64,000 nucleotides of DNA from Hydrogenophaga sp. RAC07 (lineage in GTDB: Bacteria; Pseudomonadota; Gammaproteobacteria; Burkholderiales; Burkholderiaceae_C). Numbering within the stretch: the first letter of the stretch is position 1; every line of letters starts with the position of its first letter. The translations under genes and the position numbers were made by a program. The notes beneath the pieces are model-generated. The model was not told where the DNA came from. It saw only the letters and a list, made by a program, of their open reading frames with translations, and did no database searches. The DNA lies in NCBI RefSeq assembly GCF_001713375.1, contig NZ_CP016449.1:248001-312000 (forward strand), read 5' to 3'. Positions 34,565 to 41,719 of the stretch are shown in pieces.

Positions 34565-35517
34565 CACCCGCGAAGATTCTGTATGTGGACGACGAGGCCA
34601 TGGCGTTGAAGTACTTCGAGCGCCTGGTCAGCCCGCTGGCCCCGGTGCTCACCGCCGGATCGGTGGAAGAGGGCCGAGCCGTGCTGCTGGCCCATGGGGC
34701 CGATGTGGCCGTGCTGGTGTGTGATCAACGCATGCCCGGTGAACGCGGCAACGAGCTGCTGCGCCACGCGCGTGAGTACTACCCCGGCATCGTGCGCATG
34801 CTGACCACCGCCTATTCGGAGCTGGGCGACGCGATCGAAGCCATCAACACCGGCGAGATCTACCGCTACATCAACAAACCCTGGGAGCTGGAGAGCCTGC
34901 GTGCCGACCTGAAGAACGCCCTGGAACTGGCGGCACTGCGCAGCGAGCGCGACGGCCTGATGCGCGACAAGCTGCTGGCCCAGCAAAGCCGGCTGCTGGC
35001 CAACCGGCTGGCCGCCTTGCTCATGGTGGGCTCCGCGGTGCACGTGGGTGCACACGACCAGGCCCTGCACCGATTCGCCGAAGCGGCGCGCGCCGTGGGT
35101 GGGGCCGAGCCGCAGGTGGACTGGCACCGGTGGGACCACGCCGATCTGCTGCAGGCCGAAGCGCTGCGCGGCGCGGCCATCGCGTCGTTGCTGCGCGAGG
35201 CGGTGCAGGTGCTGGGCCCACGCGTGGACCCCGCTGCCGCCTTGCCGGCGCTGGCGCGTTCGGTGGGTGGAGAGTTGAGCGGCGATGGGGTGTTGGTGGC
35301 CGATGCCTCGGTGTTCACCGCCTTGCTCGTCTCGCCCGCCGGCCAGCTGCCCACGGCGCCGCAATGTGCATGGCTGGCGTGGCTTCTCTGGCAGGACGGT
35401 CAGGCCCGCGTGACGCCTGCGCAGGGCGGCTGGCTGGTGCGACCGGCGGCGCCGGATGCCCTGCGAGCCGACTGGTTGGCCGACGCCATGGAACGCCTGG
35501 GCAAAGACCCGGCCTGA
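34561..35517 (+). CDS. phcQ: PhcQ-like response regulator
   Basis: 318-residue protein. Receiver domain: ILYVDDEAMALKYFERL, Asp55 in LVCDQRMPGERGNEL, switch Thr in MLTTAYSELGDAIEAIN, and Lys in YRYINKPWELESLRADL. This YINKPW style is that of RpfG/HupR-type receivers. A helical linker follows, then about 170 residues with no recognised DNA-binding or enzymatic motif. Fourth gene of the coupled set, as phcQ is in Ralstonia. The output mechanism is unknown. Confidence 0.82.
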   Translation: MTPAKILYVDDEAMALKYFERLVSPLAPVLTAGSVEEGRAVLLAHGADVAVLVCDQRMPGERGNELLRHAREYYPGIVRMLTTAYSELGDAIEAINTGEIYRYINKPWELESLRADLKNALELAALRSERDGLMRDKLLAQQSRLLANRLAALLMVGSAVHVGAHDQALHRFAEAARAVGGAEPQVDWHRWDHADLLQAEALRGAAIASLLREAVQVLGPRVDPAAALPALARSVGGELSGDGVLVADASVFTALLVSPAGQLPTAPQCAWLAWLLWQDGQARVTPAQGGWLVRPAAPDALRADWLADAMERLGKDPA

Positions 35518-35612
35518 GACCGTCTGGCCGGCACGCTGGAACCAAGGCGGCGCAAAGCAGTCAGTCAGGCGCAGTCTGGCGTACGCTTGGCTCTGAACCT
35601 GTCGGGAACTTC

Positions 35613-35972
35613 ATGAACATCCTTTCGCGCTCCCATCGAAACCCCCTGGTACCCACAGCCCGCCTGGCCGTGCTGCTCTGCGCGGGCGCGCTGCTGGGCG
35701 GCTGTGCGGTGGGCGTGGGGGTCGGCATTCCCGTCGGTCCGTTTTCCATCGGCGTGGGGCTGGGCTCGGGCGGTGTGAGCGCCGGTGTCAGCACCGGCGT
35801 GGGCCCGGTGGGCGTGGGTGTGGGCGTGAACCAGCGCGGTGCGGTGAGCGCCGGTGCCGGCGTGGGTACCAGCACCCCGATCGGCAACAGCAATGCACGG
35901 GTGGGCGTGGGTGTGGGAACCAGCACCACGATCTACGACCCCGACCGTGAGCGGGACCTGTACCGCCGCTGA
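35613..35972 (+). CDS. Small Gly/Val-rich lipoprotein
   Basis: 119-residue predicted lipoprotein. The basic N-terminus, the hydrophobic stretch LAVLLCAGALLGGC and lipobox LGGC place it in the envelope. The mature part is dominated by alternating G-V-G and S-A-G repeats (VGVGVGIPVGPFSIGVGLG) and ends in a charged tail (DPDRERDLYRR). No family was recognised; similar Gly-rich lipoproteins are common in Burkholderiales. It lies 95 bp downstream of phcQ on the same strand and ahead of a strong terminator. It could be the tail of the phc transcript. Confidence 0.75.
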   Translation: MNILSRSHRNPLVPTARLAVLLCAGALLGGCAVGVGVGIPVGPFSIGVGLGSGGVSAGVSTGVGPVGVGVGVNQRGAVSAGAGVGTSTPIGNSNARVGVGVGTSTTIYDPDRERDLYRR

Positions 35973-35991
35973 CCCGGTGTCGACGGCCGCA

Positions 35992-36027
35992 AAAAAGCCC
36001 GTCCGGCGATTGCCGGACGGGCTTTTT
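35992..36027. terminator. Bidirectional rho-independent terminator
   Basis: AAAAAGCCCGTCCGGC-GATT-GCCGGACGGGCTTTTT: a perfect 16-bp stem including A and T tracts, between the convergent lipoprotein and ohr genes. Confidence 0.95.
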
Positions 36028-36046
36028 GCTGCGTGAGCCGAAGCGC

Positions 36047-36475
36047 TTACACCAGCGTGATCGTCACGTTGATGTTGCCGCGCGTGGCGTTGGAGTACGG
36101 GCACACCTGGTGCGCGGTGTCCACCAGGTCCTGGGCCACGGCGCGGTCCATGCCGGGCAGGCTCACGTTCAGACGGGCGGCGATGCCGAAGCCGGCCGGG
36201 ATCGGGCCAATGTCGACTTCGGCGTCGATGGCGGCGTCGGCCGGCACGGCAATCTTCTTCATTCCGGCCACGTGTTTCATGGCACCCATGAAGCAGGCGG
36301 AATAACCTGCGGCGAACAGCTGCTCGGGGTTGGTGGCTGCGCCCGAACCGCCCATGGCTTTGGGAGGCGAGAGCTTGACGTCGAGCATGCCGTCGTCGGA
36401 ACGGGATGTGCCTTCGCGGCCGCCGGTGGTGTGGGCGCGGGCGGTGTAGACGACTTTGTCGAGGTTGGTGGGCAT
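36047..36475 (-). CDS. ohr: Organic hydroperoxide resistance protein Ohr
   Basis: 142-residue OsmC/Ohr-family thiol peroxidase. The peroxidatic Cys lies in GYSACFMGAMKH and the resolving Cys in VCPYSNATRGNI. It starts MPTNLDKVVYTARAHTTGGR. It reduces organic and lipid hydroperoxides using lipoylated partners. The ATG at 36475 has CAGGAG upstream and matches the family start. It lies 66 bp downstream of ohrR on the same strand. Confidence 0.95.
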   Translation of the reverse strand: MPTNLDKVVYTARAHTTGGREGTSRSDDGMLDVKLSPPKAMGGSGAATNPEQLFAAGYSACFMGAMKHVAGMKKIAVPADAAIDAEVDIGPIPAGFGIAARLNVSLPGMDRAVAQDLVDTAHQVCPYSNATRGNINVTITLV

Positions 36476-36541
36476 GAAGGCTCCTGGTTGAGTTGCTTGC
36501 AACAAGCGGGTGGTGAAAGGGGTGGGTGAATCGGTGAACAG

Positions 36542-36994
36542 TCAGGCCATGAGGCGGTCGCGCAAGGCCTGCACCTGTTGAGTGAGCGCCATCGCTTCGG
36601 ACAGCTTGCATTGCGAGGCGTCGAGCACACAGGCCGGAATGCCGGCCGCGCGGGCCTTGAGTTTTCGGCCCGCTGCGGTGAGGCGGATCAGCACGCGGCG
36701 CTCATCTTCCACGTCGCGCAGCCGAGTCAGCAGCTCGGCCGATTCCAGCCGCTTGAGCAGCGGGGTGAGGGTGCCGGAGTCGAGGTGCAGCCGCTGACCG
36801 AGGTCGGACACCGCGAGTCCGTCCTCTTCCCACAAGGCGAGCATGGCGAGGTACTGCGGGTAAGTCAGGCCGAGATCGTCGAGCAGTGGCTTGTAGAGCT
36901 TGGTCATGGCCAGTGAAGCCGAATAGAGCGCAAAGCACAGCTGGTGGTCGAGTCGCAGGGCTTGCTCGGCGGAAGGCAGGGAGCGTGAGGTCAT
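36542..36994 (-). CDS. ohrR: MarR-family peroxide-sensing repressor OhrR
   Basis: 150-residue MarR-type winged-helix regulator. The sensing Cys lies in DHQLCFALYSASLAMTK (about residue 20), the OhrR position. Further motifs are LTYPQYLAMLALWE, LHLDSGTLTPLLKRLE and DVEDERRVLIRLT. Oxidation of the Cys by organic peroxides releases DNA. Two operator-like palindromes lie immediately upstream (37012-37037), giving autoregulation. ohr follows on the same strand. Confidence 0.92.
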   Translation of the reverse strand: MTSRSLPSAEQALRLDHQLCFALYSASLAMTKLYKPLLDDLGLTYPQYLAMLALWEEDGLAVSDLGQRLHLDSGTLTPLLKRLESAELLTRLRDVEDERRVLIRLTAAGRKLKARAAGIPACVLDASQCKLSEAMALTQQVQALRDRLMA

Positions 36995-37011
36995 GGCAGT
37001 ATTATTGTGAG

Positions 37012-37037
37012 CAATTTAATTGTGTGCAGTTGAATTG
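37012..37037. promoter_or_regulatory. Two OhrR-type operators upstream of ohrR
   Basis: CAATTTAATTG (37012-37022) and CAGTTGAATTG (37027-37037), centres 15 bp apart, 18-43 bp upstream of the ohrR start. They resemble the known OhrR core (CAATT-A/T-AATTG). Confidence 0.7.
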
Positions 37038-37308
37038 CATAAAGGCAGTGCCGCTGTGGGGACTTTGGCGCCGGGTTTCAGGCACTTCGCTGCCGGGTGG
37101 TTCGGATTTCTCGCGGTTCTGTTCTGTCACATGGACTTGATCCCCTTGAAACGAAAGAGCTGAAAGCGGCTTGTTCGGCACGCAGGGTGGATTCCAGAAA
37201 ATACTTCCAAAGAGAACATGTTCGGTCTCCTTTGCGCCGTTTATGGGAGTCCTGTTAAGCAAAAGATATTCATTGTGGCCGGAGCGCGGCAGGTTGGGGC
37301 GCACCCAT

Positions 37309-37333
37309 GAAAAAACCCGCCGGATGGCGGGTT
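37309..37333 (-). terminator. Terminator of second PEP-CTERM gene
   Basis: On the minus strand AACCCGCC-ATCC-GGCGGGTT followed by a T run (TTTTTT): a classic rho-independent terminator, about 32 bp after the stop. Confidence 0.9.
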
Positions 37334-37365
37334 CTGGGCGGCGCAATGCGCGGGGCGAAGTCGCT

Positions 37366-38139
37366 TCAGGCGGCTTGCCGTGCACCCGACGGGCGACGCC
37401 GTGCCAGACCCATGCCGGCCAGGCCGATGCCGAGCAGGGCGAGCATGGCGGGCTCGGGCACGTCGTTGACGCGGACCTGGGTCAGCAGGTCTTGGCGGTT
37501 CTGGTTGTTTTTCCCCGCTGTGTTGTCGACCAGCACCACCAGGCCCTGGGCCATGGTGCCCGTGCCGTCCAGGCTGGAGAGCCACCGTTGGGCGAGGCTC
37601 TTCACGTCACCGCCCGAGGTGAGTTGGAAGTCACCTTTGGTCAGGTCCTTGTCGGTGCTGCCGAAGGCCAGCTCCCACAACGCGACCTGGAAAGCGGCTG
37701 CCGTGACGTCGCTGTTGACGAGACCGAAGTAACGACCCCAGAGCTCGCTGACCAGGTCGCTCACGGCGCTGTTGCTGGTGCTTTCAAGGCTCTTCACCTG
37801 ATACGGGTTGTCGAACGGCGCCAGATTGACATCGGGCTCCAGGCAGAAGCTCAGGAACTGGGTCCAGCTGGTGCTCACGGCATTGCTCACATGCTGGTAG
37901 TCCAGCACGAACAGACCGGCATCGGCCAAGCTGGTGGTTGTCGGTTTGTTTTTGCCGCTGAGCGTGAAGCTCACAACGGTGTGCAGTCCGTTGGCGTCAG
38001 CGTTGGTGCCAGGTGTGAAAACGCTGCCTTCGCGGTTGTCGACGGTGACCTTGTCGCCCAACAGGAGGGGCGCTGCATGAACCTGGGTAAATGCGCCAAG
38101 GGTGATTGCCAGGGCGGCTGCGATGTGAGAGAGCTTCAT
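37366..38139 (-). CDS. PEP-CTERM sorting-domain exoprotein
   Basis: 257-residue secreted protein with signal peptide MKLSHIAAALAITLGAFTQVHA. The C-terminal PEP-CTERM signal has VPEPAM, helix LALLGIGLAGMGLA and basic tail RRRPSGARQ. The middle is Asp/Thr/Leu-rich and contains WTQFLSFCLEPDVNL. It is unrelated in sequence to the PEP-CTERM protein at 5243 apart from the sorting signal. It shares with it a sigma-54-like promoter and a 17-bp palindrome upstream, so the two are probably in one regulon. A strong terminator follows. Confidence 0.9.
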   Translation of the reverse strand: MKLSHIAAALAITLGAFTQVHAAPLLLGDKVTVDNREGSVFTPGTNADANGLHTVVSFTLSGKNKPTTTSLADAGLFVLDYQHVSNAVSTSWTQFLSFCLEPDVNLAPFDNPYQVKSLESTSNSAVSDLVSELWGRYFGLVNSDVTAAAFQVALWELAFGSTDKDLTKGDFQLTSGGDVKSLAQRWLSSLDGTGTMAQGLVVLVDNTAGKNNQNRQDLLTQVRVNDVPEPAMLALLGIGLAGMGLARRRPSGARQAA

Positions 38140-38182
38140 TGGAACGTGTAGTGGTTGAGGAATGTGACCGTTGTAACCAAAC

Positions 38183-38197
38183 GCACGAACCGGGCCC
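38183..38197 (-). promoter_or_regulatory. Sigma-54-like promoter of second PEP-CTERM gene
   Basis: On the minus strand GGGCCCGGTTCGTGC aligns with TGGCACG-N4-TTGC (matches GGC, CG, TGC; mismatches at T1, A5 and T12). Like the 5179 element it has GGCCCG at -24. The start would be near 38171, about 32 nt before the ATG. It is weaker than the 5179 site. Confidence 0.55.
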
Positions 38198-38337
38198 GCT
38201 TGGCCTTTTCGGGCTTCCAGAGCGTCTTCGGAGGCACGCGGGGCGCTACGCAGTCAAGACTTCCGTGTCGAAAGCCACAAGTGCTCGTGGCCCCGGGCTG
38301 GGCGTTCGCGTCGTCTCACCGGCCCCGGAAGGGAAGC

Positions 38338-38354
38338 TGTCAAAAAATCCGACA
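38338..38354. promoter_or_regulatory. Palindromic box upstream of PEP-CTERM gene (TGTC-N9-GACA)
   Basis: TGTCAAAAAATCCGACA, 17 bp, about 150 bp upstream of the -24 element of the 37366-38139 gene. It has the same half-sites, spacing and A/T-rich centre as 5100-5116. It is also only 18 bp from the end of the convergent-side kinase gene. Confidence 0.65.
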
Positions 38355-38371
38355 TCCTTTGCGGAGTCAGC

Positions 38372-39412
38372 TCAGGCCATCAAAGGCTCGCCCTGCATTT
38401 CCTCGATCTGCTCCACCAGCATGTCCACCTGGCCCTGCCAGTAGTCGCGGCTGCCGAACCAGGGGAAGTTGATCGGGAAGGCCGGGTCGTCCCAGCGGCG
38501 CGCCACCCAGGCGCTGTAGTGGATGAGGCGCAGCGTTCGCAAGGGTTCGATCAGCGCGAGCTCGCGCCGGTCGAACGCGCGGAACTGCTCGTAACCGTCG
38601 ACCAGCGCACCGAGTTGCTGCGTCTGCTGGCGGCGGTCGCCGCTGAGCAGCATCCAGAGGTCTTGCACGGCCGGACCGGTGCGCGCGTCGTCCAGGTCCA
38701 CAAAATGCGGGCCGGCGCCGGGTTGGCCTTCGGGGGTCCAGAGGATGTTGCCGGGGTGGCAGTCACCGTGCAGGCGGATGCGTCGGATGCTGTCTTCGTC
38801 CAGCAGCGCGCCGGGTTGGAGCACCGGGTGGGCTTCGATCAGGGCCAGCGCCTCGGCCAACGCGGCCGACCAGGCGGTGCGCACCTCGGGCGCCACAGCG
38901 GCGTGTTCCATCAACCAGTCGCGCGGTTCGTGGGCGAAGCTGGCGGCGTCCAGCGCCGGGCGCACCTGGAACGGCTGGCTCGCGCCCACGCTGTGGATGC
39001 GCGCGAGGAAGCGGCCGATCCATTCGAGCACCTCGAAGTTGTCGAGTTCGGGCCGGCGCCCACCGCGGCGCGGGCTCACGGCAAAGGTGAAGCCGCCGAA
39101 GTGGTGGAGTGTTTCGCCCTGCACGCGCAGCGGTGGCACCGCCGGAACTTCGGCCGCCACCAGCTCTTCGGCAAAGGCATGCTCTTCGGCAATTTGTGCA
39201 TCGCTCCAGCGCCCTGGGCGGTAGAACTTGGCCACCACCTGGTCCACGCCGTCCAGGGGCGACTCCAGGTGGATCTGGTACACGCGGTTCTCGAAGCTGT
39301 TGAGTGCGGCCATGCGCCCGTCGCCCCACAGGCCGATGCTGGCCAGTGCGTCCTGCACCACGTCGGGGGTGAGGGCGCTGTAGGGGTGGGTGCTGTTGTT
39401 GTCGGATGTCAT
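38372..39412 (-). CDS. srkA: Stress response kinase SrkA (YihE/RdoA family)
   Basis: 346-residue APH-fold Ser/Thr kinase. The N-terminal lobe has SALTPDVVQDALASIGLW, FENRVYQIHLES and VVAKFYRPGRWSD (ATP-binding Lys). The catalytic loop is RLHGDCHPGNILW and the metal-binding Asp lies in FVDLDDARTGPAVQDLWML. SrkA counters the MazEF/Cpx stress death pathway in E. coli. The ATG at 39412 was chosen because upstream codons do not resemble the family. It is divergent from the methyltransferase gene with 57 bp between. Confidence 0.9.
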   Translation of the reverse strand: MTSDNNSTHPYSALTPDVVQDALASIGLWGDGRMAALNSFENRVYQIHLESPLDGVDQVVAKFYRPGRWSDAQIAEEHAFAEELVAAEVPAVPPLRVQGETLHHFGGFTFAVSPRRGGRRPELDNFEVLEWIGRFLARIHSVGASQPFQVRPALDAASFAHEPRDWLMEHAAVAPEVRTAWSAALAEALALIEAHPVLQPGALLDEDSIRRIRLHGDCHPGNILWTPEGQPGAGPHFVDLDDARTGPAVQDLWMLLSGDRRQQTQQLGALVDGYEQFRAFDRRELALIEPLRTLRLIHYSAWVARRWDDPAFPINFPWFGSRDYWQGQVDMLVEQIEEMQGEPLMA

Positions 39413-39469
39413 GGGCCATTGTCGCCCTTGCCGAGGGGCCGATCGGCACAGCGCACCTATCATCGACCC

Positions 39470-40381
39470 ATGGCAAAAACGAAATCTTCCCCCCGCGCCG
39501 CGCCGACGCTGCAGGAGCAATTGCCCGAGCTGCGCGAAGGGCAGTCGGTGGCCTTGCTGCAGGAGCTGCACATCCTCACCCGCGACGGCAAGCTCAACCA
39601 GGACACGCGCCGCAAACTCAAGCAGGTCTACCACCTGGTGCAGTTCATCGAGCCGCTGCTGGCCGAGGTGCTGGCGGCGCGTGGCGACGTGACTTTGGCC
39701 GACCATGGTGCGGGCAAGTCCTACCTGGGCTTCATCCTGTACGACCTGTTCTTCAAGGCCAAAACCACGGGCCGCGTCATCGGCGTGGAAACCCGGGCCG
39801 AGCTGGTGGAGAAGTCGCGCGCGCTGGCGGCCCAACTGGGCTTCGGGCGCATGGACTTTCTGGCCACCACGGTGCAGGAGGCGCTCACGCATCCGGGCCT
39901 GCCCGCGCGCATCGACGTGGTGACCGCGCTGCATGCCTGCGACACCGCCACCGACGATGCCATTGCCTTCGGGCTGGCCAAACACGCCAGCCACATGGTG
40001 CTGGTGCCGTGTTGCCAGGCCGAAGTGGCTGGTGTGCTGCGCCAGCACAAGGCGCTGAGCCTGTCGCGCTCACCACTGGCCGAGCTGTGGCGGCACCCGC
40101 TGCACACACGCGAGTTCGGCAGCCAGATCACCAACGTGCTGCGCTGCCTGCAGCTTGAAGCCAGTGGCTACAGCGTCACCGTGACCGAGCTGGTGGGGTG
40201 GGAGCATTCCATGAAAAACGAGCTGATCCTGGCCCGTAGAATGGCCGACGACCGACACGGTGCCCGCGATCGGGCGCGGCAGCGGCTGGTGCAGGTGCTC
40301 GATGAACTGGGCCTGCCGGAACTCAGGACGCGTTTTGCTGTCGATCAGGTCGCATCAGGTTTGTCCACAGTGACGACATGA
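39470..40381 (+). CDS. Class I SAM-dependent methyltransferase (Methyltransf_32-like)
   Basis: 303-residue protein. The first 80 residues are helical (KLKQVYHLVQFIEPLLAEVL). A Rossmann methyltransferase core follows with motif I VTLADHGAGKSYLGFILYD, motif II-like VIGVETRAELVEKSRALA, ALHACDTATDDAIAFGL, and the LVPCCQAEV segment characteristic of Methyltransf_32/METTL25-like proteins. The substrate is unknown, possibly RNA. Divergent from srkA, followed 147 bp later by the antiporter gene. Confidence 0.78.
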   Translation: MAKTKSSPRAAPTLQEQLPELREGQSVALLQELHILTRDGKLNQDTRRKLKQVYHLVQFIEPLLAEVLAARGDVTLADHGAGKSYLGFILYDLFFKAKTTGRVIGVETRAELVEKSRALAAQLGFGRMDFLATTVQEALTHPGLPARIDVVTALHACDTATDDAIAFGLAKHASHMVLVPCCQAEVAGVLRQHKALSLSRSPLAELWRHPLHTREFGSQITNVLRCLQLEASGYSVTVTELVGWEHSMKNELILARRMADDRHGARDRARQRLVQVLDELGLPELRTRFAVDQVASGLSTVTT

Positions 40382-40528
40382 TTGTTCGCGGCGGCCCTTC
40401 GGGTCGCCTGTTTGCCATCTTCCCGGTGTACAAGTCAGCGCCACGCTGATGCCGGTTTGCCTGGTGATCCCAAGGTGCCTTGCACCCGGGAGCGCCATCC
40501 CACAGACCCCATCCTGGAGAGCCTGCCC

Positions 40529-41716
40529 ATGGTCACCGATTTCGCTTTTCTGCTGCAGTCCATCGCCTGGCCGCTGGTGCTGCTGCTGGCCTGGTTTCTG
40601 GCCGAGCTGTGCTTCGAGCGCTGGCACATTCCGCGCGTCACCAGCTACGTGGCGGTGGGCCTCATTGGCGGCTTGATCAACCTGCCTGGCCTCACCACCG
40701 ATGTGCCCGGTCTGCCGTTTCTGGCCAACGTGGCGCTCTCGCTGGTGCTGTTTGAACTCGGTTACCGCATCAACCTGCGCTGGTTTCGCCACAACCCGTG
40801 GATGCTGGCGCTCGGTGTGGTCGAGTCCTTCGTCACCTTTGGTCTCATCTACTGGGTCAGCGGCTGGTTTGATTTGCCGGTGGACCACCGCCTCATCATC
40901 GCGGCGCTCTCCATCTCGGCCTCGCCGGCCGGTGTGGTGCGCGTGGCCAACGAGCTGCGCAGCGCGGGGCAAGTCACCGAACGCGTGCTGCACCTGTGCG
41001 CCATCAACTGCATCTTGTCGGCCGTGGCGCTCAAGCTGGTGGTGGGTTACTGGACCCTCAGCACCTCGGGCGACCTGGTGATGGCGGCCTTTGGCAGCAT
41101 GTACGTGGTGGCCACCTCGGTGGCCATCGGCGCGCTGATGGGCGTGGCCGTGCCGTGGCTGCTGCGCCAGCGAAACACGCACGAGCGCGGCGTCACGGTG
41201 GTGTTTGCCCTGGCCGTGTTGTTGCTCACCACCGCCGCCTACGGTCTCAAGCTCTCGCCGCTGCTCGCCGCGCTCTCGTTCGGCATCGTGGCGCGCGAGC
41301 GGCGCGTGCACCTCACCAACGCGCAGCGCGATTTCGGCACCGCCGGCGACCTGCTCTCGGTGTTCCTGTTTGTCTACATCGCCTCGCTGTTGAACTGGGC
41401 CGACGTGGGCGCCGGCATGCTCATGGGCCTGCTGCTGATCGCGGTGCGCACGGCCTCCAAGGTGGGCTGCAACCTGGTGGCCGCGCGGCTGTCGGGCATC
41501 ACCGAGCGCAAGGGTGTGCTCACGGGGCTGGCGCTCACGCCCATGTCGGCGTTTGCCATTTTGTTGCTGGAGCAGACCCGCCTCTACGGCTTTGCGCCCG
41601 CGGTGGCGGTGCTCTCGGCCATGGCCGGGATGATGCTGGTGCAGGAACTGCTGGGGCCGGTGGTCACGCAGCGTGCGCTGATGACCGCCCAAGAAACCCA
41701 CGTCACCAAGGAATAA
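40529..41716 (+). CDS. Kef-type cation:proton antiporter, membrane domain only
   Basis: 395-residue integral membrane protein with about 11-12 hydrophobic segments of the monovalent cation:proton antiporter-2 (CPA2) family. Motifs include VALSLVLFELGYRINL, IIAALSISASPAGVVRVANEL and GLALTPMSAFAILLLEQTRL. It has no RCK/TrkA-N C-terminal domain. The ATG at 40529 has CTGGAGAG upstream and gives a first transmembrane helix at the N-terminus. The next gene, ybdK, starts 3 bp after its stop. Glutathione-gated Kef systems make pairing with a glutamate-cysteine-ligase-like enzyme notable, but regulation here is only a guess. Confidence 0.85.
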   Translation: MVTDFAFLLQSIAWPLVLLLAWFLAELCFERWHIPRVTSYVAVGLIGGLINLPGLTTDVPGLPFLANVALSLVLFELGYRINLRWFRHNPWMLALGVVESFVTFGLIYWVSGWFDLPVDHRLIIAALSISASPAGVVRVANELRSAGQVTERVLHLCAINCILSAVALKLVVGYWTLSTSGDLVMAAFGSMYVVATSVAIGALMGVAVPWLLRQRNTHERGVTVVFALAVLLLTTAAYGLKLSPLLAALSFGIVARERRVHLTNAQRDFGTAGDLLSVFLFVYIASLLNWADVGAGMLMGLLLIAVRTASKVGCNLVAARLSGITERKGVLTGLALTPMSAFAILLLEQTRLYGFAPAVAVLSAMAGMMLVQELLGPVVTQRALMTAQETHVTKE

Positions 41717-41719
41717 GCC

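Larger units (their letters stand above)
36995..37365. other. 371-bp intergenic region of lower GC
   Basis: Divides ohrR from the second PEP-CTERM gene. From the ohrR side it holds two OhrR-type boxes, then about 270 bp with noticeably more A/T than its surroundings, a perfect 10-bp palindrome GAACATGTTC (37214-37223), and the terminator of the PEP-CTERM gene (37309-37333). I see no convincing gene: the minus-strand open frame across it has no ribosome-binding site or recognisable motif. Confidence 0.5.

Noticed and set aside
35130-35612. Upstream extension of the Gly-rich lipoprotein through the phcQ region
   Set aside because: The frame is open by chance opposite frame phcQ. The lipoprotein signal begins at the ATG at 35613.
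37002-37385. 127-codon minus-strand open frame between ohrR and the PEP-CTERM gene
   Set aside because: It overlaps the PEP-CTERM terminator and the OhrR operators. It has no ribosome-binding site or family similarity.
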